NCBI RefSeq assembly: GCF_013149295.1
Contig: NZ_JABGCB010000001.1
Span: forward strand, 248,001-312,000
Direction of reading: 5' to 3'
DNA: 64,000 nucleotides
DNA from: Novosphingobium sp. SG751A
GTDB lineage: Bacteria > Pseudomonadota > Alphaproteobacteria > Sphingomonadales > Sphingomonadaceae
A model generated the notes under the pieces. The model was not told the DNA's origin, did no database searches, and was given only the letters and a program-made list of their open reading frames with translations. Shown here in pieces: positions 16,570-26,049 of this stretch. The number at the start of each line of letters is the position of its first letter. The stretch's first letter is position 1. A program made the translations under genes and the position numbers.

Positions 16570-19500
16570 ATGCCCGATCAGATCATCCCGTTCCAGCCGT
16601 GGAAACAACCCCAGCCCGCCGTCCAGCAGCAGGATAAAGACCCGCTGATTGCCGCGATGGAGCGAGAGCGGGACGAGCGCATCCGATCCAACCTGATGAT
16701 GGCGCAAAGCCCGGAACAGGTAGCGCAGGCCAGCACGCTGGCGCGGCAAATGGGCGTTTCCCCCGCCCAGATCGACGGCCTTTTGCCCGAAGCCGCTCAG
16801 GCGCAAAAGACCAAGGCGCTGGTGCAGGTCGCGCGGGATCACCCCGACATTGGCGCACATCTTGCCAACAACCCGCGAACGGCGGCGGTGGCGCAGGGCG
16901 ATCATGCATCGCTGGGCGTGATGGGCGAGGCATGGCGTGTTCTCAAGGAAACCTATAATCCCGTACTGGCCTTTGGCGCCGGGCTCGATGCTTTCGACCG
17001 GGCAGACGTCGGGAGCCAAACGGCGGGCGTAGCTGCGCCGTTCATGGCGGGCACGGCGGCGCTGATGGGCGATGCAACGGCGCGGCAAGCCTTGCGCCGC
17101 GCTGCGCCCTATTCCGGCTCGGCACTGGCCGCAGGCGTTGCGGGGCTATATTCAGGCGCAGCCGGTTTTGGCCGAATGGCGGCTGATGGCGTTGGCTGGC
17201 AGAGCGCGAGCGATCTGCTCAACAGCCAGCGGCAGAATGCAGAGGCCTATCAGAAGCGCGCTATGCCCAAGACCGGGGATTGGGTGGCCGATCAGGTGTT
17301 GGGCGGCATCAGCAACTTCCCTTCAACGCTGCTGGCTCTGGGGACGAGCATGACGGGCCGGGCCCTTGGCCTTGGCATGAAGGGAGCGGCGGCGCTGGGC
17401 GCTGGCATCGGGGGCATTGTTCAGGGCGGTCAGACCTATAATCAGGCGACCGATGCGGGCCTGCCCTATCGCACGGCGGCAACCTATGCGCTGCTCGATA
17501 GCGCCTCCGAAGTCGCAGGCGAATACGTGGGCGACCTTTCGTTCCTGCGGGCCATGGAAGGTGGTGGCTCGATCCTGACGCGGTTCCTGCGCAGCCAGAT
17601 TGGCGAGCAGGCGGGCGAACAGTTTTCGACCATCGCGCAGGACTTCACGCAATGGGCCTATATGCCCGAAAACCGCGACAAGCCCTTCTCCGCATTTCTG
17701 GAGAAACTGCCGGGCGACATGGCCGCCACGGCTGTTCAAACGCTTGTTGCCGGGGGCCTGTCCAACATCACGATTGGCGGGCTGGAAAAGGCAGTCGATG
17801 CCGGGATGCGCCGGATCGCCAAGACGGCGGCGCCCGATCTGCTGGCAGCGGATCAGGCGCTTTCCGCATCGGCCGCCATCGACGCCTTTGGCCGGGCGGC
17901 GGAACAATCCTCAATGCGCAAGCTCGACCCGCAGGCCTATCAGGACCTCATACGCTCCGTGGGCGAGAGCAGCGGCGTGTCGCATGTGTTCGTGCCGGGC
18001 GAGGCCGCGCAGGCCTACATGCAGTCGGAAAGCTACGACCAATACACCGACCCCCTGCGCCAGTTTGCCGCCGATGTGGCCGAGGCGGTGCAGACCGGGG
18101 GCGATCTGGTGCTGCCGGTGGAGTTTGCTTTTGGCGCCCTGCCTGGCACTTCGGCTTGGGGGGCGCTCAAGGATGACATGCGCCTTGCGCCGGGCGGCAT
18201 GTCAGCGCGCGAGGCCGCCGAATTTCGGAACACGATCAGCCAGAAGCTGGATGATGTTCTGGCCCGCGTCGATGAGGGCAACGCCCAGCAGGACGGCGCG
18301 CGTCAGCAGATTGTCGAGCGTGTCCGCAAGATGCTGATGGATGCGGGCTATACCCCGGATCTGGCAAATGTTCATGCCGAACTCTTTGCCACGCGCGAGG
18401 CCGTTCGGGCGGCGCGCTTGGGGCAGGAACTGACCGGGCTGGAGTTTGACACGCGGATCGAGCAGGTTCTTCCCCCTGCCCTTGCCGCTGCGCGCAAGGC
18501 CGATGCGACCGACATGGTTATCAACGCCATGCGCAAGGGCAAGCCCGCCACGGTGCAGCAGGGCGACAGCCTGCTGGAATGGATCGCCAAGCGCGGCGGC
18601 CTGAATGACAGCGGCGGCGATCTGAAATCCATGGGGCTCGATAGCTGGCATTTGCGGACGCCTGCGCCGGGCAAGAAGGACAAGAAGGGCCGCCCTGCCC
18701 GCCCCACCCCCATTCGCGGGCGCAAGCAGATCTTGCGCGATTTCGATCCTCGGCAGGCCAGCATGGGCGGGCCGACCGGCGCGGGCGACTATGGGCTGGA
18801 CACCACCCTGCGCTCAGCCATTGAGGCGGGCTATTTCCCCGAATTGCAGGGTATGGCCGATCAGGCCGGTGTCGATCAGTTGGACAGCCAGATGCTCCTC
18901 GATGCGATTGGCGAGGAACTTGCCGGCAATGCGCGCTATACCGAGGAGGCCAAGACCGACCCCATGCGCGCGGCAGCCGAGGAATTGCAGCAGCTTCTGG
19001 CCGAGCGCGGGCTTGACCCCGAAGGCATGAGCGATGCGGAATTGCGCGCGGCGATCAACCAGCTTTCGACTGAGGCGGTTGGCGCGGGTTATGACCAATC
19101 CACCAAACCCATCGCCTCAATAACCGGCGAGGAAATCGCCCCCAAGGCCACGCCGACGAAGGATCTTCGCGCCAAGGTACGCGATTGGTTCGCCGCCCAT
19201 CTGCGCGGCACATCGGTTCGCAGCGAGGCCCTTGGCAAGGATGTGACCTTTGCATCGCCCAAGAAGATGCTCAGCTTCACCGCTGATCGTGAAAAACTGT
19301 TGGCGGTGGCTGGCCTGCGCGATCTGATCGCCAAGGGAGAACTGCTTTCGTCGCGGCCATCTTATGACACGGCCGAGGGCAACGCCATCAAGGCCTATCA
19401 CCAGATCGGCGGCGCCCTGAACATCGCGGGAAAGGACCGGTATGTCCGCGTCACCATCCGCGAGGCGACGGACGGCACCTTCTTCTACGATCACGTAATT

Positions 19501-22500
19501 CCGGAGAACGCTACCCGAATCGACCCAGCCCCCGGCAACAAATCCGGACTTAAGGAAACGGGTAGCGCGCTGAAGCAATTACCAGAATCCTCACCCGTGT
19601 TCAATATGGAGATCGAAAGCGGGAAGGCAGCCAAGGACACCGGCCCGCGCGGGCGCATCATCTTCACCCCCGGCCAGCGCCCGGTCATCCAGCTTTTTCA
19701 GAGCCGCAATCTCTCCACCCTGCTGCATGAAATCAGCCACCAGTGGCTTGAGGAATTGCGGGCCGATGCCCTGCACGCCGATGCGCCCGATCAGTTGAAG
19801 GCGGATTGGCAGGCGGTGCAGGACTGGTTTGCCGCCAATGGCCACGCGATCAGCGATGATGGCGTGATCCCGGTTGATGCCCATGAACTGTTCGCGCGCG
19901 GTGGTGAGCGATACCTGATGGAGGGCAAGGCCCCCTCCTCTGCGCTGCAAGGCATGTTTGACCGTTTCCGATCCTGGCTGCTGGCGATTTACAAGACGGT
20001 GGCCGATCTGCGTTCGCCCATCACGCCGGAGATCCGCGAGGTGTTCGACCGCCTGCTGGCGACCGATGAGGAAATCGGCGCCGCGCGTGAAAGGCTGGCG
20101 CTGAACCCGCTGTTCAAGGATGCGGCGCAGGCGGGCATGGCCGGGGCCGAGTTTACCGCCTATTCCGCGCAGGTCCAGACCGCGCGCGACAAGGCCAGCG
20201 GCGATCTTCTGGCCAAGACCATGAAGGCGATCCGCCGCCGAGAGGAAGCCCGCTATGCAGCCGAGCGCCGCGAAGTTGTGGCCGAGGAAACTGACCGACT
20301 GATGCAGTCGCCCATCCTGCAATCGCTGGAACTGATGAAGGCCGACCCGATCAGCAAGGAATGGCTGCAAGGGGAATTTGGCCTTGATGCGGTCGATCTG
20401 ATGCCCAAGCGCGTGCCTCCGCTCTACAAGCCGGGCGGCGCCCATCCCGACATGATTGCCGAAATGGCGGGCTTTGACAGCGGCCGGGCCATGCTCGAAG
20501 CCCTGTTTGGCCTTGAAGCCGACCACCGCCAGGCGCGCGAGGGCGGCGACAAGCGGACCATGCGCCAGCGGATGATCGACGCGGCGGCCGATGAAGAAAT
20601 GGCGCGGCGCTGGGGTGAAGATCCGTTCAATGACGGCTCTATCGAGCGCGAGGCCATGGAGGCGATCAACAGCGACCGGCAGGGAGAAGTCATCGCTTCG
20701 GAGGTCCGTGTGCTGGCGCGCTCGACCGGCAACCGGCCAACGCCCTATCGATTGGCGCGCGATTGGGCGCGGCAGAAGGTGCGCGGCGGCACGGTGGCAC
20801 AGGAGGCCAGCCCGGCAGCGGTACAGCGCCACACGCGCGCGGTGCAGAAGGCCGGGCGCGCGGCGGAAGAAGCATTCCTGAGAGGCGACCGGGAAGCAGC
20901 CTTCCGCGCCAAGCAGCAGCAGATGATTGCCTCGGCGCTTCTGGCCGAGGCCAAGGAGGCCATGGACGAGGTGCAGGCGGCGCAGGCACGCATGGCCAAG
21001 GTGGCGACCGCCAAGACCTCCAAGAGCGTGGATCAGGACTATCTCGAACGCGCGCAAGACCTGCTTGAAGCGGTGGATCTGCGCCCGCGTTCGCAGCGCT
21101 CCATCGACCGGCAGGCGAAATGGGAGGCATGGGCGCAGGACCGGCGCGCCGAGGGGCATGATGTGGTTGTGCCGGACAGCTATGCCGCCACGCTGGAGGG
21201 GCAGCACTGGACGCGCCTTTCGGTTGAGGGGCTGCTGGGGCTGGATGAAACGGTCAAGCAGGTCATGCACCTTGGCCGCCTGAAACAGACCTTGCTCGAC
21301 AATCAGGAAGAGCGGGAATTTGATGCGGTGGTGGCCGAGGCCATCGCGGCGGCGGGCAGCATCGAGGGGCCCGCGCCAAAGGGACTGCAAGAGCAAGGCT
21401 GGTGGGATGCGCTCAAGGGCAAGGTGCTGAGCGCGGATGCATCGCTGCTCAAGATGGAAACCGTGTTTGATTGGCTCGATGGCGGCGATCCCAACGGCGT
21501 GTTCAACCGGATCGTTTTCCGCCCCATTTCGGCTGCGCAGGGCCGCGCGCAGGACATGCAGAAGGATTACATGGGGCGCATCCGCGATCTGTTCGCCGCA
21601 ATCCCGGCCGAGCAAGTCTCGCGCTGGGCCGACAAGGTGCAAACGCCCTTCTTCGACAAGTTCAGCGGCAAGCCCTATTCTCCCATGCGCCACAAGCTGA
21701 TCGCCATGGCGCTGAACATCGGCAACGAGGGCAACATGCAGCGCCTTGCCGATGGCTATGGCTGGAATGCCGGGGCCATTGAGGCCTTCCTGACCGACAC
21801 GCTGAGCGCCGAGGAATGGCAATTCGTGCAGGGCGTGTGGGACAGGATTGAATCGCTCTGGCCGGAAATGGCCGCGCTGGAGCGCCGCGTGAATGGGGTT
21901 GAGCCGGAAAAGGTGGAGCCGCGCGCCTTCACCACCCCGCATGGCGAAATGCGCGGGGGCTATTATCCGGCGATCTATGACAGCAGCCTGTCGAGCATGG
22001 CCGAGGATCGCAGCGCCTCGCCTGAAAGCGTCCTGCTTGAGCCGATGGCCACCAAGGCGACCACGCGCGCGGGCGCGACCAAAGCCCGCGCGCAGAAGGT
22101 GTCCGAGCCGATCCTGCTCGACCTGGGCGTGATCCAGCGGCACCTGGGCGAGGTGATCCACGATCTGACGCACCGCGAGGCGGTCATGCAGGCTTGGAAA
22201 TTCCTGTCTAACCGGCGCGTGTCATCCGCCATCGACGATGCGCTGGGCCAGCAGATCCGGCGCCAGCTTCGCCCATGGGTCAAGTTTGTCGCCAATAGCT
22301 GGGCGATGGAACGCGCGGGCAATGAGGGCATGGGGCGGTTCTTTGCGCTGGCCCGCACGAATGCCACGATTGTCGGCATGGGCCTGCGCATCACAACTAT
22401 GGTGACGCAGCTTGCGGGTTATTCCAACTCGATTGAGGTGGTGGGCGAGGCGGCCATGGCCAAGGCGATTGCCCAGACCTACAAGGCGCCTATCGAAACT

Positions 22501-23439
22501 GCCCGCTTCGTCTTTGAGCGTTCGGCCGAAATGCGTCACCGCATGGACACGCTGGACCGGGATCTGCGCAATGAACTGGCCAAGATCGAGGCAACCAACG
22601 CGCTGACTAAGAGCGCGCAGGCGTTGCAGGATGGCAAGCGGCTCTTCTTCCACGGCATCGGCATGATGGATCGCGCGGTGGCGGTTCCCACTTGGATCGC
22701 GGCCTATAACGAAGCGCTGGCGCAGGGCATGACCGAGGAGGATGCCGCCTATGCCGGGGATAAGGCGGTGCGCGTTTCGCAAGGTGCGGGGTCTCCCAAG
22801 GATCTTGCCGCCGTCCAGCGCGGGACCGGGAAGCATGGCGAAGCGCTCAAGCTGTTCACCACCTTCTACAGCTATTTCTCGGCCATGTATCAGCGCGAAA
22901 GGACGCTGGCCCGCGATGTGCGCGGCAAGGATGCGCGCCAACCTCGCGCAACGCCTAAGCTGGTTGCGCGGGCTTTCTGGCTATTGATCGTGCCGCCCCT
23001 GCTCACCGAGGTTTTGCGCATGGTGGCGGGCGGGAACGCCGGGCCGGATGATGACGAATGGTGGCTGCAATGGACGATGCGCAAGCTGCTGGCCAATGCC
23101 ATCGGCCCCATCCCCTTTGCGCGCGATGTGTTTGAGCCTGCATGGAACAAGGCGATCAAGGGCAAGGCGTATAGCTCAGGCATGACGCCTATCCAGCGCG
23201 CCGCCGAATCCTTTGAGCAATCGGCGGGCGACTTGGGCAATCTGGCGCGCGGCGAGCCCACCAAGCACGCGACCAAGGATCTGCTGGAAACGGCAGGCTA
23301 TGTGACCGGGCTTGTGCCGGGACAGGTGGCCAGTTCGATCCAGTTCCTTGTCGATGTGGCGCGGGGGGATCAGCACCCGCAGTCGGCGTATGAGGTTTGG
23401 CGGGGGCTCTCAACAGGGAGGGCGGAGAGGGAACGCTAG
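16570..23439 (+). CDS. Giant internal virion/polyvalent ejection protein with HEISH motif
   Basis: A 2,289-residue protein in the position of T7 gp16, the largest ejection protein. Residues 1-430 are Ala/Gly-rich and helical. Around 890-985 is a segment (YVRVTIREATDGTFFYDHVI) like the large polyvalent protein-associated domains (LPD3-like). A zinc-peptidase-type HEISH motif is at 1053-1057. Long charged coiled regions follow, and a hydrophobic segment (FWLLIVPPLLTEVL) near 2135 could insert in the membrane. Such polyvalent proteins enter the cell with the DNA and may block restriction or process host proteins. ATG 16570 is preferred over GTG 16519, which would make the 10-mer motif coding. 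Confidence 0.75.
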   Translation: MPDQIIPFQPWKQPQPAVQQQDKDPLIAAMERERDERIRSNLMMAQSPEQVAQASTLARQMGVSPAQIDGLLPEAAQAQKTKALVQVARDHPDIGAHLANNPRTAAVAQGDHASLGVMGEAWRVLKETYNPVLAFGAGLDAFDRADVGSQTAGVAAPFMAGTAALMGDATARQALRRAAPYSGSALAAGVAGLYSGAAGFGRMAADGVGWQSASDLLNSQRQNAEAYQKRAMPKTGDWVADQVLGGISNFPSTLLALGTSMTGRALGLGMKGAAALGAGIGGIVQGGQTYNQATDAGLPYRTAATYALLDSASEVAGEYVGDLSFLRAMEGGGSILTRFLRSQIGEQAGEQFSTIAQDFTQWAYMPENRDKPFSAFLEKLPGDMAATAVQTLVAGGLSNITIGGLEKAVDAGMRRIAKTAAPDLLAADQALSASAAIDAFGRAAEQSSMRKLDPQAYQDLIRSVGESSGVSHVFVPGEAAQAYMQSESYDQYTDPLRQFAADVAEAVQTGGDLVLPVEFAFGALPGTSAWGALKDDMRLAPGGMSAREAAEFRNTISQKLDDVLARVDEGNAQQDGARQQIVERVRKMLMDAGYTPDLANVHAELFATREAVRAARLGQELTGLEFDTRIEQVLPPALAAARKADATDMVINAMRKGKPATVQQGDSLLEWIAKRGGLNDSGGDLKSMGLDSWHLRTPAPGKKDKKGRPARPTPIRGRKQILRDFDPRQASMGGPTGAGDYGLDTTLRSAIEAGYFPELQGMADQAGVDQLDSQMLLDAIGEELAGNARYTEEAKTDPMRAAAEELQQLLAERGLDPEGMSDAELRAAINQLSTEAVGAGYDQSTKPIASITGEEIAPKATPTKDLRAKVRDWFAAHLRGTSVRSEALGKDVTFASPKKMLSFTADREKLLAVAGLRDLIAKGELLSSRPSYDTAEGNAIKAYHQIGGALNIAGKDRYVRVTIREATDGTFFYDHVIPENATRIDPAPGNKSGLKETGSALKQLPESSPVFNMEIESGKAAKDTGPRGRIIFTPGQRPVIQLFQSRNLSTLLHEISHQWLEELRADALHADAPDQLKADWQAVQDWFAANGHAISDDGVIPVDAHELFARGGERYLMEGKAPSSALQGMFDRFRSWLLAIYKTVADLRSPITPEIREVFDRLLATDEEIGAARERLALNPLFKDAAQAGMAGAEFTAYSAQVQTARDKASGDLLAKTMKAIRRREEARYAAERREVVAEETDRLMQSPILQSLELMKADPISKEWLQGEFGLDAVDLMPKRVPPLYKPGGAHPDMIAEMAGFDSGRAMLEALFGLEADHRQAREGGDKRTMRQRMIDAAADEEMARRWGEDPFNDGSIEREAMEAINSDRQGEVIASEVRVLARSTGNRPTPYRLARDWARQKVRGGTVAQEASPAAVQRHTRAVQKAGRAAEEAFLRGDREAAFRAKQQQMIASALLAEAKEAMDEVQAAQARMAKVATAKTSKSVDQDYLERAQDLLEAVDLRPRSQRSIDRQAKWEAWAQDRRAEGHDVVVPDSYAATLEGQHWTRLSVEGLLGLDETVKQVMHLGRLKQTLLDNQEEREFDAVVAEAIAAAGSIEGPAPKGLQEQGWWDALKGKVLSADASLLKMETVFDWLDGGDPNGVFNRIVFRPISAAQGRAQDMQKDYMGRIRDLFAAIPAEQVSRWADKVQTPFFDKFSGKPYSPMRHKLIAMALNIGNEGNMQRLADGYGWNAGAIEAFLTDTLSAEEWQFVQGVWDRIESLWPEMAALERRVNGVEPEKVEPRAFTTPHGEMRGGYYPAIYDSSLSSMAEDRSASPESVLLEPMATKATTRAGATKARAQKVSEPILLDLGVIQRHLGEVIHDLTHREAVMQAWKFLSNRRVSSAIDDALGQQIRRQLRPWVKFVANSWAMERAGNEGMGRFFALARTNATIVGMGLRITTMVTQLAGYSNSIEVVGEAAMAKAIAQTYKAPIETARFVFERSAEMRHRMDTLDRDLRNELAKIEATNALTKSAQALQDGKRLFFHGIGMMDRAVAVPTWIAAYNEALAQGMTEEDAAYAGDKAVRVSQGAGSPKDLAAVQRGTGKHGEALKLFTTFYSYFSAMYQRERTLARDVRGKDARQPRATPKLVARAFWLLIVPPLLTEVLRMVAGGNAGPDDDEWWLQWTMRKLLANAIGPIPFARDVFEPAWNKAIKGKAYSSGMTPIQRAAESFEQSAGDLGNLARGEPTKHATKDLLETAGYVTGLVPGQVASSIQFLVDVARGDQHPQSAYEVWRGLSTGRAERER

Positions 23440-23615
23440 GGGGCGGAATAGCAAGTTTCGACCAATTTGCGACATTCGCTTCCAAAGACGCGAACGTCGT
23501 AGTCTGACGACACCGGTCATTCGTTGATCCGCTTAAGCCCTTTTTGCACGTCCGGCCTGTTGGAGGTTAGATACTTTCCAGTTTACGGTTTAGACGCGGG
23601 AAAATAGCCCTTCGT

Positions 23616-25538
23616 TCAGACAGGCAGAGGGAGCAGAGTATCTACGATCACCGTCAGTTCCATTCGCGCGATTTCTGGCAATTGCTCCCAGAAATCATCG
23701 AGGTCCAGAAGCTTGATGACGTTCTCCACGTCCTTGGATTTGAATGTCTTGGGCAGATAATCCTCGAGCGCACCGAGGCCTAAAACGAACACGTTTTCCG
23801 TGCGCTTTCGTGCGAGAAAAGTCTCAAGACAAGCCTTTTGCTCATCCGTGAGAGCTGGATTAAGCTTGACCCGCTTTGACTTGATGTAGGTCCAGAGACC
23901 GCTGGCGCTCTCCCAAGAGCCTGTGGCGAGAGCTGTCTCGATCGCATCGACAAGTGTCTTGCCGTCGGTACTTTTAGGATTGTCAATTACATCCTTTTTG
24001 ATCTCAGTGGTATTGACGACAAACAATCCCTTGACCGATTGGTCACCGATTTGCTCGATGTAATCGAGATCCGCGATCATTGCTGAGGGCACTTTGCAGG
24101 TTTCGAGCAATTGAGCATAGGCAGCAAAAAGGCCCTTTCCGCCTACGCTCACGATTTCCAGCGTTTCCGCGCCCTTGTCCCGATCGGGGCGTAGGTGAGC
24201 GATAACCTTCTCAAAAAAAATTCGATCGCTCAGACCTTCCACCAATAGTACGCGATCGGCGAAGAAAATACTCTCGTTGTTCTGGCTGTTGACGACATTG
24301 AACAAATGCCTGGCATTCGGAAGGCCCGCTGAGTTGAGTCTGATTACCCGGCTACGCTGTGCGTCGCTGTAAACCCTCGAAACATATTGGATCGACTTGG
24401 GTGATACGAATGTCGGGGAATGCGTCGCCAAAACAAATTGGTTGCCCGTGGATACCGACAGTCGCTCGAAGAGCCGATATAGGGAACGCTGCCAACGGGG
24501 ATGCAGGTGCAGCTCGGGCTCATCAACGACGATGACTGCATCTCTGACATTCAGTGCATAAACAGCAAACAGGTAGGTTAGCAGCTCTTTCTCACCGGAC
24601 GATGCTTCGCTGACGAGGAATTTTGAGCCCTGCTTTTCCAGCTCAATATCGTAATGATTGGCCAAGGCATTGATGGTTTTGAGCTTCCAATCATATCCCA
24701 AGCTTTTAAGGTCGGCCGTTAGCGCCTTGATGTTGGGATCGCTGTAGAATGCCATCTTAGCGCTTTGGTTATCTTCTTCCTGGAGAAGACGGAACTTTCC
24801 GGCAAGACGGCCCACCGCGAGCTGGATGATATTCGTGCCAGTGCGCGAGCTTGTTGCATCGGTTCCTTTCTTGAATTCGAGGTCATTGTAGCCTGCAAGC
24901 TGGATCGAAGACTGGAACTGGACACTCGCACGGTTGACGGGAAGATAGACCATCGGCATCTGAAGCGAGGCTAGTTTCAGATCCGACCGCGTCATATTGT
25001 CGATTTCGAAAAGCTGGAGATACTCTAAAAAGTGCTTCGAGTGCTGGTCTGCTGCAGGTTCCAAACTGCCATTGCGCCAGATGTAAGTGAAGCGTTCGCC
25101 AGCATTGATAGCTGCAATGTCCCATTGCCCAGAGATTTTCCAAGGGTCTTGGATCAGAGTCTTACCTATTTTCGTGACGATCTCGGTTGCCTGTTCCTTG
25201 ATTCGCTTCATGTTTTCCAGATCTGTGGCGGAAGCTTCCACTTCGATCTCCACATACTGCTGCTTATCGAGGCCGGATGTATGCTTGGGAAATGCGAGTT
25301 GATTCAAATTCTGATTATAATCTAAGTTGTAGCGTTCAATTCCATCGCCGTGATCAACCCGCATCAAGTATCTGGTCGCCAATAGGTAGCGCCGAAGCAT
25401 GATGACAACGGTATCCAGCAGGTTGGTTTTGCCACCACCATTTGGCCCGATGATGATCGTGATAGGCCCATCAAACAGCACTTCCTGGCGCTCAAGGAAG
25501 CTGCGCACATTTTCAATGGCAATCCTGCGGAGAAGCAT
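23616..25538 (-). CDS. OLD-family ATPase with TOPRIM nuclease domain
   Basis: A 640-residue protein antisense to the phage operon. The N-terminal SMC/ABC-type ATPase is complete: Walker A GPNGGGKT at 31-38, signature SSGEKE at 313-318, Walker B AVIVVDE at 334-340 with PELHLHP after it, and an H-loop ATHSP at 371-375. The C-terminal TOPRIM domain has E434 (LLVEGLSD), G466-G467 and the acidic pair D490/D492 (ADLD). This is the layout of overcoming-lysogenization-defect (OLD) nucleases, with no UvrD-like partner next door, so a class 1 stand-alone type. P2 Old excludes lambda, so superinfection exclusion is the likely role. All motifs are intact. Confidence 0.85.
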   Translation of the reverse strand: MLLRRIAIENVRSFLERQEVLFDGPITIIIGPNGGGKTNLLDTVVIMLRRYLLATRYLMRVDHGDGIERYNLDYNQNLNQLAFPKHTSGLDKQQYVEIEVEASATDLENMKRIKEQATEIVTKIGKTLIQDPWKISGQWDIAAINAGERFTYIWRNGSLEPAADQHSKHFLEYLQLFEIDNMTRSDLKLASLQMPMVYLPVNRASVQFQSSIQLAGYNDLEFKKGTDATSSRTGTNIIQLAVGRLAGKFRLLQEEDNQSAKMAFYSDPNIKALTADLKSLGYDWKLKTINALANHYDIELEKQGSKFLVSEASSGEKELLTYLFAVYALNVRDAVIVVDEPELHLHPRWQRSLYRLFERLSVSTGNQFVLATHSPTFVSPKSIQYVSRVYSDAQRSRVIRLNSAGLPNARHLFNVVNSQNNESIFFADRVLLVEGLSDRIFFEKVIAHLRPDRDKGAETLEIVSVGGKGLFAAYAQLLETCKVPSAMIADLDYIEQIGDQSVKGLFVVNTTEIKKDVIDNPKSTDGKTLVDAIETALATGSWESASGLWTYIKSKRVKLNPALTDEQKACLETFLARKRTENVFVLGLGALEDYLPKTFKSKDVENVIKLLDLDDFWEQLPEIARMELTVIVDTLLPLPV

Positions 25539-26049
25539 TTGTGTCCCTTCAATAGCTGCACCGAGACTATACAGTGGGTGCGCGAAGAAAAGGAATAATT
25601 GTGCGGGCGGGGGGACTTGCCCCCCACGGGCAAAGCCCCACGGATTTTTACGCCGGCTACGACTTTTGCCGCCGCCCTGATGGGGGTCTGTGGTCTGGAC
25701 TATCCAATTCTCACAGTCGGATCGCTAACGAGCTAATCGCTGAACGGCAGCTATTGGGAGAGCAAACTCGCGTCGGCAGCGTCGGCTTTGTCGGCGGGTT
25801 CCGCCGCACAGCCTCACGAGATCCGAACGGCTGCTTTCGGCGTAAGCAGACACTGCCAGTTGCCGCGCCAACCGGCACCAATGTCCCATAAATCACAGCA
25901 AAACGACCAGAGCAAATGACCGCCCTCCCCCATCAGGCCTAAAAGGCCACGATCATCACCCACCGAACCTGATCAAAGCCGCCTAACCCCCGCGCGATTC
26001 AAGCCCGCCCGCTCCCCCCGTAAGCCCACCGGGCAAGGAGCGCGCGAAC
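25539..26049. other. Non-coding stretch right of the OLD gene
   Basis: About 510 bases without a convincing gene. It holds the OLD gene's upstream region, a strong G/C hairpin (GGGGGG-acttg-CCCCCC near 25610-25626), two loosely related 17-base strings (GAACGGCAGCTATTGGG at 25742 and GAACGGCTGCTTTCGGC at 25825), and finally the CGCGATTCAA motif and ribosome site (AAGGAG) of the tail spike gene. The short frames across it have no recognisable protein pattern. Confidence 0.5.
25993..26002 (+). repeat. Copy 4 of the CGCGATTCAA motif
   Basis: Exact 10-mer between the OLD cargo gene and the tail spike, 57 bases before the tail spike ATG, almost the same spacing as copy 1 (58 bases). Confidence 0.6.

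Noticed and set aside
19591-22173. An 860-codon minus-strand frame within the giant phage gene
   Set aside because: Antisense shadow; the plus-strand protein runs through with consistent composition and an HEISH motif.
25574-25891. 105-codon open frame right of the OLD gene
   Set aside because: No ribosome site, no family pattern, and it crosses a strong G/C hairpin; treated as non-coding.
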